Source: Lachnospiraceae bacterium
GTDB taxonomy: Bacteria; Bacillota; Clostridia; Lachnospirales; Lachnospiraceae
DNA: 21,827 nt
Direction: 5' to 3'
NCBI GenBank assembly: GCA_009774375.1
Contig: VSNO01000069.1
Location: forward strand, 1-21,827
The position numbers and the translations under genes are program-made. How positions within the stretch are numbered: the first letter of the stretch is position 1; every line of letters begins with the position of its first letter. This document shows positions 1 through 5,686 of the stretch, piece after piece. The notes under the pieces are model-generated. The model worked only from the letters and a program-made list of their open reading frames with translations. It did not search any database and was not told where the DNA came from.

Positions 1-71
1 AAAGGAAAAGAAAAAAAACAAAAACAGAAAAGCCGGAAAAAAAAAAAAACAAAAGGACAAAATCATCAGAG

Positions 72-419
72 ATGGTAAAGAAAATTAAAGATTTGGCGGA
101 ATATAAAGAATTGAACAGCATTCGGCTTGATTCAATTGAGAGAATAGAATTATCTAATGATAAGGGAGATTCATGTCAGTTTACTGAGAGCGAAACGGAA
201 CAAATGGAGAATATATTAAAACGTGCAAATATCAAATCAGTTGATTATAAATGTCCATATGATATAAAGCTAATTTTTTACATCAATGGCGAAAAAGTGC
301 ATGCAAAGTTTTGCAACGATAGCTGTAAGATTTTGGCTGTTGAGGGATTTTATCTTGAATTAGAAGAACAGGATGCCAATTGGATATTAGAGATAATTGA
401 AAATCTATGTTTTGCATAA
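72..419 (+). CDS. Hypothetical protein, 115 aa
   Basis: I do not recognise this protein. It is soluble-looking, acidic and free of membrane segments, with charged helical stretches and four cysteines, two of them in the region KFCNDSCK (about residues 79-86). AT-rich codon use matches the accessory DNA at both window ends rather than the GC-rich core. The start is uncertain: AAAAGGAC lies at 51-58, about 13 nt before the ATG, too far for a good ribosome site. The frame is also open upstream to the window edge through a Lys/Thr-rich A-tract, so the real start could lie outside. The stop is TAA, with no clear terminator after it. Confidence 0.5.
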   Translation: MVKKIKDLAEYKELNSIRLDSIERIELSNDKGDSCQFTESETEQMENILKRANIKSVDYKCPYDIKLIFYINGEKVHAKFCNDSCKILAVEGFYLELEEQDANWILEIIENLCFA

Positions 420-447
420 TACCTATAATTTGTCCTTTTCGGAGTGA

Positions 448-657
448 CTTTCTGGATCTTCCTTCTGCTCAACGGCAAGCTCCTGCAAGCATGTTCCAGA
501 TCCCTGCAACTACATGCCTGATGGGAGTTCAAATAATGTGTATTATTCTTTTGATGCAAATAAAAATCTCACCATGTCTGGTACAGTTAAAGTATATGAT
601 ACAACAAATTTTGGCACTATAAAGTTGAAGATGATGGACACAATATTCTCGTGAGTA
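448..657 (+). pseudogene. Possible remnant of a secreted or surface protein
   Basis: A reading frame without a start codon runs from just after a stop at 445 to TGA at 655-657. Its second half looks protein-like, with beta-strand-type composition such as NNVYYSFDANKNLTMSG and TVKVYDTTNFGTIKLK. The first half is Cys/Ser-rich and looks like noise. This fits the decayed end of a surface or secreted protein, but no family is recognised and the call rests on composition alone. Confidence 0.22.
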
Positions 658-720
658 TAGTATGCTGAATGTATATGTAATGTCTTTATTTTATTAAACA
701 GGAAAATATCTGATATTCAG

Positions 721-860
721 ATTATACTGGCGGTCGAAAAGACTGGCCGCTCAGTATAATGTGATGCGCACAGCCGCATAAGGAAATATGCCACTTCGTG
801 GCTGCGGCTGGCGCGATACTCACGGCAGATTTCATCTGTCGTGAGTATCATTTCCTGTTT
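721..860 (+). repeat. Structured repeat element, copy 1 (candidate RNA)
   Basis: Three consecutive hairpins are visible. P1 pairs ATTATACTG (721-729) with CAGTATAAT (752-760) and has inner GCGG/CCGC pairing. P2 pairs CAGCCGCA (771-778) with TGCGGCTG (803-810). It encloses the unpaired AGGAAATATG (781-790) and a small GCCAC-TTC-GTGGC hairpin (790-802). GCGCGA (811-816) leads into P3, 15 bp between 815-829 and 835-849 with a 5-nt loop, followed by a T-rich tract (856-864) like a terminator. The same architecture and core recur at 2978-3110. The strand is inferred from the downstream T-tract and the shared direction of both copies. The function is unknown. Confidence 0.5.
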
Positions 861-965
861 TTTTAATGATTCGGAAACCTGAACATGATGCAGCAAATAT
901 CTTTGAATAATAATAAATCGCAGAAATATATGGCCGTAAATGCCCTCCAAAATCAGAAAGAAAAA

Positions 966-996
966 CCGATGCTACAGCTTAACATTGTAGCATTGG
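966..996. other. Stem-loop in the intergenic region
   Basis: Bases 966-976 pair with 986-996 (core ATGCTACA / TGTAGCAT plus flanking C-G and G-U pairs) around a 9-nt loop. No T-run follows on either side, so it is not a convincing terminator. It lies in the ~840-nt gene-free stretch between the first gene and the tRNA cluster. Confidence 0.3.
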
Positions 997-1035
997 CGTA
1001 TTGTTATGCCTAAAACTGGCGTGGGTGTGAAAAGT

Positions 1036-1177
1036 GTTACAGTTCACTCGTCCATCAATGTAGTGAAAAGCGTGCGCCAAATTGATGTCCTTTATCAATT
1101 TGTGTGCAATATTTGTTATAATTCACACCTTAAATGCTTAAATAGTTGTCAGAATATGACAGGGTGTGAATTGTAAC
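1036..1177. repeat. Inverted repeats upstream of the tRNA cluster
   Basis: GTTACAGTTCAC (1036-1047) is matched in inverted orientation by GTGAATTGTAAC (1166-1177), 11 of 12 positions. Overlapping this, AATTCACACC (1120-1129) is perfectly inverted as GGTGTGAATT (1163-1172), with a TGTCA/TGACA stem (1147-1161) inside. These could be ends of a decayed small mobile element or a regulatory structure. No coding potential is seen between them. Confidence 0.3.
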
Positions 1178-1216
1178 TGAAAAGTAACGGAGATGCTGAA
1201 AATTTTTGAAAATATA

Positions 1217-1245
1217 TTGACAATCGAAATGAGGTAGTGTATACT
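1217..1245 (+). promoter_or_regulatory. Vegetative promoter for tRNA-Phe/tRNA-Gly(UCC)
   Basis: TTGACA (1217-1222), a 17-nt spacer and TATACT (1240-1245) form a near-consensus sigma-A promoter. The expected start near 1252 is about 9 nt before tRNA-Phe. Confidence 0.82.
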
Positions 1246-1260
1246 TTATTTCGGTTAAGC

Positions 1261-1333
<73 letters not shown>

Positions 1334-1337
1334 CTGT

Positions 1338-1408
1338 GCGGGTGTAGTTCAATGGTAGAACACCAGCCTTCCAAGCTGGATACGTGGGTTCGATTCCCAT
1401 CACCCGCT
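1338..1408 (+). tRNA. tRNA-Gly (anticodon UCC)
   Basis: A 71-nt cloverleaf with acceptor GCGGGTG/CACCCGC, discriminator T and anticodon loop CTTCCAA (anticodon TCC). The T arm is GTGGGTTCGATTCCCAT. CCA is not encoded. It is second in the two-tRNA unit behind the promoter at 1217-1245. Confidence 0.97.
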
Positions 1409-1472
1409 TTACATGGGCAGTTTGTGACCGGGGACTTATTTCTGAAAATAATCAAAAATAAGTAAAAAAAGG

Positions 1473-1501
1473 TTGACAAACAGAGCATCATCATGTATAC
1501 T
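1473..1501 (+). promoter_or_regulatory. Vegetative promoter for tRNA-Gly(GCC)
   Basis: TTGACA (1473-1478), a 17-nt spacer and TATACT (1496-1501). The predicted start near 1508 is about 24 nt before the tRNA. The -10 element and following TTTATT match the promoter at 1217-1245, suggesting duplicated tRNA units. Confidence 0.82.
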
Positions 1502-1531
1502 TTATTAAGTCTGATGAAGACAATCCCATAT

Positions 1532-1604
1532 GCGATAGTGGCGTAGTTGGTAACGCGCGACCTTGCCAAGGTCGAGACCGCGGGTTCGAGCCCCGTCTAT
1601 CGCT
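1532..1604 (+). tRNA. tRNA-Gly (anticodon GCC), integration site
   Basis: A 73-nt cloverleaf with acceptor GCGATAG/CTATCGC and discriminator T. The anticodon stem is CGACC/GGTCG around TTGCCAA (anticodon GCC), and the T arm contains GGGTTCGAGCCCC. A recombinase remnant abuts its 3' end on the opposite strand, the usual layout for an element inserted at the 3' end of a tRNA gene. No second copy of the tRNA 3' end (an attR) was seen by eye in the window. Confidence 0.95.
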
Positions 1605-1610
1605 CTCGAT

Positions 1611-1638
1611 AACCCTGGAAAATCTAGGGTTTTTCTTT
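1611..1638 (+). terminator. Rho-independent terminator after tRNA-Gly(GCC)
   Basis: AACCCT (1611-1616) pairs with AGGGTT (1626-1631), followed by a T-rich tail TTTTTCTTTT. It lies directly after the tRNA and ends its transcript. Confidence 0.8.
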
Positions 1639-1925
1639 TGCGTGTTGCATTTCGTGTTGATACCCTCATAATGTGAGAGTGTCATGTCAGTATATTTTTC
1701 TTCATATGCCTTTAAGGTCTTGCCGGAGCTCCATCCACCACGCTGCATGATGTACTGATCCGGTACGCCGATCGCGTGCATGGTGGATGCCGCATAGTGC
1801 CGCAGGTCGTGAAATCGGAAGCCGGGCACATCAAGGTGCCGGAGCGCCCTCATAAAGCGGTGGGTTACCTGATCAGGTTGATACAATATTTTCGTAGCTT
1901 AGGTATCATCTTCAGGATATCTGTC

Positions 1926-1962
1926 AAAAGCCGTTCGGTGCTGGTAACACCGGGCGGTTTTT
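1926..1962 (+). terminator. Strong hairpin with T-tail, terminator-like
   Basis: A 15-bp stem pairs 1926-1940 with 1948-1962 around a 7-nt loop; the 3' arm ends in five Ts. Three G-U pairs form only in plus-strand RNA (they become A-C mismatches on the other strand), so a plus-strand transcript is favoured. There is no plus-strand gene immediately upstream, so the transcript it ended was probably lost with the integrated element. Confidence 0.45.
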
Positions 1963-1991
1963 CATCAGTTGCGGTGTTGCAATCAGCTAAT

Positions 1992-2537
1992 TTATGAAAG
2001 CAGGTCGGTGATGTTGATTTTTAAGTCTTCATAAATGCAGGAAGAAATGGATTCATCAAAATCGTACTGGTTTGATTTCTCTTCGTTTTCCAGGTCAAAT
2101 ACGGTAACTGTTTTTTTCATGGGATTTACAATCCAGTATTCACGTACGCCTGCGGTACGGTATTTGAATAGTTTGACTCCATAGTCAAGCCGGCTCGTAC
2201 TGGGGGAGGTGATTTCGATTATCCAGTCCGGTGCGCCGTTGCACCCTTTGTCATTCAATTTATCCTTATCACATATCACGGAAATGTCAGGTTCGACATA
2301 GTTCTGGTCATCCTTATTTAAGAAAACTGCAAATGGAGCTGGAAATACTTTGCAGTTTCCGCCCTTTGAGCGGATATAATTTCCTATTGTGATAGTAAAT
2401 TCACTGACAAGATTCTGATGCCTGGTATTTGGGGGTGCCATCATGTATAAGCGTCCGTCAATCAGCTCTGCCCTTTGTCCGTCCGGGAGAGCATAGATAT
2501 CATTTATTGTGTAAATTTTTTCTTTTACCAATGCCAT
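1992..2537 (-). CDS. Uma2 family (DUF820) restriction-endonuclease-fold protein, 181 aa
   Basis: A full-length Uma2/DUF820 protein, a family with the PD-(D/E)XK nuclease fold whose cellular role is mostly unknown. The family pattern is visible: an N-terminal AELIDGRLYMM (about residues 23-33), EPDISVICD (about 82-90, with the acidic residue of the fold), then PDWIIEITSPS (about 103-113, the E-x-T/K-like core), and the C-terminal GVREYWIVNP motif (about 130-139). The ATG is preceded by GAGGAA at suitable distance. It stands alone, flanked by the integrase remnant and a palindrome, in AT-richer accessory DNA. Such genes are commonly multicopy and mobile. The biochemical activity is not certain. 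Confidence 0.9.
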   Translation of the reverse strand: MALVKEKIYTINDIYALPDGQRAELIDGRLYMMAPPNTRHQNLVSEFTITIGNYIRSKGGNCKVFPAPFAVFLNKDDQNYVEPDISVICDKDKLNDKGCNGAPDWIIEITSPSTSRLDYGVKLFKYRTAGVREYWIVNPMKKTVTVFDLENEEKSNQYDFDESISSCIYEDLKINITDLLS

Positions 2538-2632
2538 GGCGCGGTTCCTCGCTTTCTGTTAGATTCTTTATTAAAACGCTATAGCGGTTTAATCATTTGG
2601 CAGTTTCCAGATGTTTGTATTTTTCTGATGTA

Positions 2633-2718
2633 AGGATCTGTCATGAAATAAACTTTCATTTTGACTTGTCTAAATCTGCATATGTGTCAAAATTAAAAGT
2701 TATTTCATGACAGCTCCT
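2633..2718. repeat. 86-nt palindromic element (MITE-like)
   Basis: Two 33-nt arms (2633-2665 and 2686-2718) are inverted copies with a few mismatches around a 20-nt centre. Each arm begins AGGA(T/G)CTGTCATGAAATAA and ends ATTTTGAC. This looks like the two ends of an insertion sequence brought together, a minimal non-autonomous element, or a large cruciform. It sits in the 216-nt gap between the Uma2 and DUF6440 genes and encodes nothing. A clear target duplication is not visible. Confidence 0.65.
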
Positions 2719-2753
2719 AAGCTTTGTAAAATCTAAATTCTAAATTTGAATGA

Positions 2754-2942
2754 CTAAAGTTCCTTGTCTACAGGCGGGGAAATAACAGGTTTTCCATCTT
2801 TGTCCAACAGCAGCGTCATTCCGCCCGCATTTGCAACTTTGTGAAATACATAATTCACGCCTGTTTCTGTATCTTCCAAAATTTGCACCACATCCAAAGT
2901 TCCCTGTGAATAAACCGTCTTAAACCGTTCTTTCTTTGCCAT
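2754..2942 (-). CDS. DUF6440-like small protein, 62 aa
   Basis: A 62-residue protein beginning MAKKERFKTVYSQG, with DVVQILEDTETGVNYVFHK and a C-terminal LLLDKDGKPVISPP. The pattern matches what I recall of the DUF6440 family of short Firmicute proteins, whose function is unknown. The start at 2942 is chosen because GGAGGAG lies just upstream; the same frame stays open for about 100 codons further upstream, but that stretch is the antisense of a structured repeat and lacks protein character. It is a single beta-rich domain with no membrane segment, and stands alone between the palindrome and the repeat copy. Confidence 0.72.
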   Translation of the reverse strand: MAKKERFKTVYSQGTLDVVQILEDTETGVNYVFHKVANAGGMTLLLDKDGKPVISPPVDKEL

Positions 2943-2977
2943 TTTATCTCCTCCATAAATCCCAATTGAACAAAATC

Positions 2978-3110
2978 GCTGCGCGATGGCTGGCCAGGGC
3001 TGGCGCAGCTTTTCTTTTATGCACAGACCCGTGCAGAGGAAATATGTCGCTAGTGCGGCGCACGGGTCGCGCGCGAGTAGGGGAAGATGGCTCTTCCCTG
3101 CTCGATTTCT
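2978..3110 (+). repeat. Structured repeat element, copy 2 (candidate RNA)
   Basis: This is the same layout as 721-860. P1 is GCTGCGC (2978-2984) with GCGCAGC (3003-3009), containing the shared CTGGCC. ATGCACAG follows at 3019-3026. P2 is GACCCGTGC (3026-3034) with GCACGGGTC (3060-3068), enclosing AGGAAATATG (3037-3046) and a CGC-TAGT-GCG mini-hairpin. GCGCGCGA leads to P3, GAGTAGGGGAAGA (3075-3087) with TCTTCCCTGCTC (3092-3103), and then ATTTC. Helix sequences differ from copy 1 while pairing is kept, and the unpaired core is identical. A further small GGAC/GTCC stem lies at 3120-3133. It begins 35 nt outside the divergent DUF6440 start codon. Confidence 0.5.
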
Positions 3111-3271
3111 AAAAACAGTGGACAGGAACGTCCCAAGACAGTATTGTTTAAGTACGACCAAAAACATACTTGAATACGGGCTTATCCCTGACCACTGCTT
3201 ATGATAAGAATAACACCCTCCTGCCGTATTGGCAAGCACTTTTATTTTGCGATGCTTGCCACCATGTATTC

Positions 3272-3330
3272 TTCCGGCTGAGGGTTTCCGAAGTCATCCG
3301 CCTGCATTATCAGGACATTTCCCGGAAGAT
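3272..3330 (+). pseudogene. Fragment of a tyrosine recombinase
   Basis: The plus-strand frame reads RLRVSEVIRLHYQDISRK, the pattern around the first catalytic Arg of XerC/D-like recombinases (G-x-R-x-S-E-(V/L)-x-x-L-x-x-x-D-I). No start, preceding alpha-helical domain or later active-site boxes follow in any frame I could read, so it is a short relic. An 8-bp hairpin, GGCAAGCA (3231-3238) with TGCTTGCC (3253-3260), lies just upstream. It fits a region built from debris of mobile elements. Confidence 0.33.
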
Positions 3331-3405
3331 TATTTTTGCAGAGGGGCGTAAGGCATGCAGCAGCTTTGCCGCGCGCACCCGGCGCGGTGAATGGGGGAAA
3401 TATAA

Positions 3406-3434
3406 TTGTGCAAAAATTATGAATTTTATAAATT
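3406..3434 (+). promoter_or_regulatory. Possible promoter for trmB and the antiporter operon
   Basis: TTGTGC (3406-3411), a 17-nt spacer and TAAATT (3429-3434) in a very AT-rich stretch, about 100 nt before trmB. A second possible -10, TAAAAT, lies at 3440-3445. Neither is strong. This is simply the only promoter-like sequence in the gap before the operon. Confidence 0.25.
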
Positions 3435-3535
3435 TTTGGTAAAATTAGTAATATACAAATGGCAATACAGGGTGTAAAATGGTAACGATGATAACAGTGG
3501 TTTGAAAAAGGGGAAAGGATCAAAGGAGAAAACAA

Positions 3536-4174
3536 GTGAGACTTCGAAATGTAACTGGTTCGCGGGAGATGATAGCAGGGAGCCGTTTTGTGGTGCATGA
3601 TCCTGCCGCGCAGAAGGGAAAATGGCATGAGGTGTTTGGAAACGACCACCCTATACACATTGAGATCGGCATGGGAAAGGGGCGTTTTATGATGGATCTG
3701 GCGGCAGCCAATCCCGGGATCGATTATGTCGGGATCGAGAAATATTCGACTGTGCTGCTGCGCGCGGTGCAGAAGATGGAGATGCAGGAGCTCGCCAACC
3801 TGAGGCTGGTCCGAATGGAGGCTGAGGAGCTCTGCGAAGTGTTTGACAGGGGGGAGATCGCGAAGATCTATCTGAATTTTTCGGATCCATGGCCGAAGGA
3901 CAGGCACGCCAAGAGGCGGCTTCCGTCGCGCCAGTTCCTGGCGCGGTATCACGAGATCCTGGCAGCGGATGGACGGATCGAGTTCAAGACGGACAATGCG
4001 GATCTGTTTGATTTCGCGCTGGAGGAGATCGGGCCTGCGGGGTGGAAGCTTGAGGCGGTGACGAGAGATCTGCACCATGATGCGCAAATGCTCCCGGGAA
4101 ACATTATGACGGAATATGAGGAAAAATTTTCTTCGCTGGGGAATCCTATATATAAGTATATCATTTATCGGTAA
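3536..4174 (+). CDS. trmB: tRNA (guanine-46-N7)-methyltransferase TrmB
   Basis: Transfers a methyl group from S-adenosylmethionine to N7 of G46 in the variable loop of tRNA, in the cytoplasm. Family landmarks are all present in the 212 residues: SAM-binding HIEIGMGKGRF (41-51), the acidic GIEKY (66-70), the signature NFSDPWPKDRHAKRR (114-128), FKTDN (150-154) and the C-terminal TEYEEKF (192-198). The length is normal. The start is GTG, supported by AAAGGAG 7-8 nt upstream; no ATG fits better. It is the first gene of a plus-strand run: the antiporter operon begins 38 nt downstream with its own ribosome site, so co-transcription is plausible although there is no functional link. Confidence 0.95.
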   Translation: MRLRNVTGSREMIAGSRFVVHDPAAQKGKWHEVFGNDHPIHIEIGMGKGRFMMDLAAANPGIDYVGIEKYSTVLLRAVQKMEMQELANLRLVRMEAEELCEVFDRGEIAKIYLNFSDPWPKDRHAKRRLPSRQFLARYHEILAADGRIEFKTDNADLFDFALEEIGPAGWKLEAVTRDLHHDAQMLPGNIMTEYEEKFSSLGNPIYKYIIYR

Positions 4175-4212
4175 AAATGTGGGGAATGGATGATGAAAAG
4201 GAGGTTTGGGTG

Positions 4213-4671
4213 ATGTATGTCATATTTTTCCTGCTGTGGATCATTTTTAACGGGCGCGTCACGACAGAGATCGTGATCTTCGGGCTGGTGATCGCCGCGG
4301 CACTCTACGGATTTATCTGCAGGTTTATGGATTTTAGCCCCAGACGTGAGCTGGAGTATCTGAAGAAGGGCGGTTATCTGCTGCAGTATCTGTACCACCT
4401 GATTAAGGAGATCATCATCGCAAATTTTGCGACGACGAAGCTGATCTGTGCTGCGGGCCGGGTGGTGGAGCCGGCGCTGATCGAGTTTGAGACGCATTTT
4501 AAGAACGATACTTCGAGGTTTCTGCTGGCAAACTCGATCACGCTCACGCCAGGGACGATCACGGTCGCGGTGGAAGGGGACAGGTTCATCGTGCACTGCC
4601 TTGACAGGACGCTGGCGGAGGGGATCGAATCCTCTGTGTTCGTGAAGCTTCTCGAGAAGATCGAGGCTTAA
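4213..4671 (+). CDS. mnhE: Antiporter subunit E (MnhE/MrpE, MbhA-like), 152 aa
   Basis: A small membrane subunit of Mrp-type multisubunit Na+(K+)/H+ antiporters, equivalent to MbhA of archaeal membrane-bound hydrogenase. N-terminal hydrophobic segments (YVIFFLLWIIFNG and TEIVIFGLVIAAALYGF) are followed by a soluble C-terminal domain with the family pattern NSITLTPGTITV (about 112-123), then a hydrophilic end typical of MnhE. I start at the ATG at 4213 because AAAAGGAGG ends 8 nt before it; the ATG at 4177 would put that ribosome site inside the gene. It opens a ten-gene run whose order (E-F-G-DUF4040-B-C-D) copies the Mbh module. Confidence 0.88.
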   Translation: MYVIFFLLWIIFNGRVTTEIVIFGLVIAAALYGFICRFMDFSPRRELEYLKKGGYLLQYLYHLIKEIIIANFATTKLICAAGRVVEPALIEFETHFKNDTSRFLLANSITLTPGTITVAVEGDRFIVHCLDRTLAEGIESSVFVKLLEKIEA

Positions 4672-4690
4672 GATTTAAGGAGGTTCTGAG

Positions 4691-5029
4691 ATGAATAGTG
4701 GAAATATCGCATTGGAGACAGCGTTTGAGATCGTCATGACGATCTTTCCGTTCATATTGGCGGTCATGGTATTTGGGTGTCTGATCCGGGCGATCAAGGG
4801 TCCCAGGATCGCAGACCGCATCGTGGCGATCAATATGATGGGAACGATGACGATGGTCATCATCGCGATCCTCGCGGTGAAGATGGACGAGGGTTATCTC
4901 GTGGATATATGCATCATCTATGCCATGATCTCATTTCTGGCAGTGACGCTGCTGACGAAGGTGTATATGGGCGTTTACGCCGAGCGCAAGAAGAAGGAGG
5001 AAGAACATGACGGCACTACTGTGGATTAG
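4691..5029 (+). CDS. mnhF: Antiporter subunit F (MnhF/MrpF, MbhB-like), 112 aa
   Basis: A three-helix membrane subunit of the Mrp/Mbh antiporter module. It shows the family signature RAIKGPRIADRIVAINMMG (about residues 33-51), followed by a helix and then GYLVDICIIYAMISFLAVTLL. The C-terminus is highly charged (AERKKKEEEH) and cytoplasmic. The start is supported by AAGGAGG 6-7 nt upstream. It overlaps the next gene by 23 nt, so the two are translationally coupled; the ribosome site for subunit G lies in the Lys/Glu-rich tail of this gene. Confidence 0.92.
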   Translation: MNSGNIALETAFEIVMTIFPFILAVMVFGCLIRAIKGPRIADRIVAINMMGTMTMVIIAILAVKMDEGYLVDICIIYAMISFLAVTLLTKVYMGVYAERKKKEEEHDGTTVD

Positions 5030-5369
5030 GTTCATCGCGGGAACCGCATTGATCATCTGTGGGATCATCGTATTTGGAATAGAACTTTTTGGCGTTTTTA
5101 AGTTTGGATATGTGCTGAACAGGATGCATGCGGCCGCGATGGGGGACACGTTCGGGATCGCATTGAGCATGCTGGGGCTGGTCATTCTGTGCGGATTGAA
5201 TTTCACATCGCTGAAAATGATGCTGGTCGTCATGTTTCTGTGGTTTGCGTCCCCGGTGGCGTCCCATATGCTGGCGCGTTTTGAGGTGGCGACCAATGAG
5301 GAGCTGGACAGGATGTGCGATACGGGCGGGCTTGCGCGCACAGCAGAGGACAGGGATCCGGAATCCTGA
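5007..5369 (+). CDS. mnhG: Antiporter subunit G (MnhG/MrpG, MbhC-like), 120 aa
   Basis: A three-helix membrane subunit of the antiporter. The motif GVFKFGYVLNRMHAAAMGDTFG (residues 29-50) is the family signature (R-M-H-A..D-T-x-G), followed by the helix GLVILCG and a last segment MMLVVMFLWFASPVASHML. A hydrophilic tail of about 30 residues follows. The start lies inside mnhF with AGGAGG about 9 nt upstream. E, F and G act as structural and ion-path subunits around the large pump subunits in Mrp complexes. The tail is longer than in minimal MnhG proteins, and its role is unknown. Confidence 0.92.
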   Translation: MTALLWIRFIAGTALIICGIIVFGIELFGVFKFGYVLNRMHAAAMGDTFGIALSMLGLVILCGLNFTSLKMMLVVMFLWFASPVASHMLARFEVATNEELDRMCDTGGLARTAEDRDPES

Positions 5370-5395
5370 TCAAAGATCGGAATGGAGGTTTGTTT

Positions 5396-5686
5396 ATGGA
5401 AGTATTTCAGATCGTTTTGTTTTTGTTTTTGATCGTGTGCGCGATCTCTGTGACTTTTTCCAGGAATCTGCTCAACTCGATCATCATCTTTATGTCCTAC
5501 AGCCTGATCATGTCCATCATATGGATCCTGCTGGAGTCGCCTGATCTTGCGATCACAGAGGCGGCGGTGGGCGCTGGCATCACGAGTATCCTGTTCTTTG
5601 TCACGCTCAAAAAGATCCATGCGATCGTGGCGATCGATGAGGATAAGGAGGACAGGCATTCACATAAAAAGGGGGAAACAAAATGA
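5396..5686 (+). CDS. mbhD: DUF4040 antiporter subunit (MbhD / MrpA C-terminal piece), 96 aa
   Basis: A short membrane protein with three hydrophobic helices. It carries the DUF4040 signature ESPDLAITEAAVGAGITSIL (about residues 48-67). In Mrp antiporters this segment is part of the C-terminal end of MrpA, while in Mbh hydrogenases it is the separate subunit MbhD, so the split form supports an Mbh-like arrangement. The conserved acidic residues in PDLAITEA line the proton/ion path in family structures. The start at 5396 is chosen for the GGAGG 7 nt upstream; the open frame begins earlier inside mnhG but without protein character. It overlaps the next gene by 4 nt (ATGA). Confidence 0.87.
   Translation: MEVFQIVLFLFLIVCAISVTFSRNLLNSIIIFMSYSLIMSIIWILLESPDLAITEAAVGAGITSILFFVTLKKIHAIVAIDEDKEDRHSHKKGETK

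Larger units (their letters stand above)
1491..1898 (-). pseudogene. Truncated tyrosine recombinase (integrase), C-terminal part
   Basis: Only the C-terminal catalytic part remains. It carries the box with FRFHDLRHYAAS (His and second Arg of the active site), then MQRGGWSSGKTLKAYEEKY, the region of the last His/Trp and the nucleophilic tyrosine. A TAA at 1899-1901 cuts the frame upstream and the N-terminal arm-binding and core-binding domains are missing, so it should be inactive. After the catalytic part the frame continues antisense through the terminator and the whole tRNA-Gly(GCC) gene before stopping at 1491-1493. Reading into the tRNA is seen when an integrase gene lies at its own attachment site. 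It indicates an integrated element, now largely lost, that used this tRNA. Confidence 0.75.

Noticed and set aside
717..950. 77-codon minus-strand frame
   Set aside because: It is the complement of the hairpin-rich repeat copy 1; no ribosome site and no protein pattern.
2943..3239. Upstream part of the minus-strand frame that ends with the DUF6440 protein
   Set aside because: The extra ~99 codons are the antisense of the structured repeat and lack protein character; GGAGGAG supports the start at 2942.
3242..4087. 281-codon open frame on the minus strand
   Set aside because: It lies over trmB in antisense, is rich in Pro/His/Arg as expected of a GC-rich shadow, and has no ribosome site; trmB is unmistakable on the plus strand.
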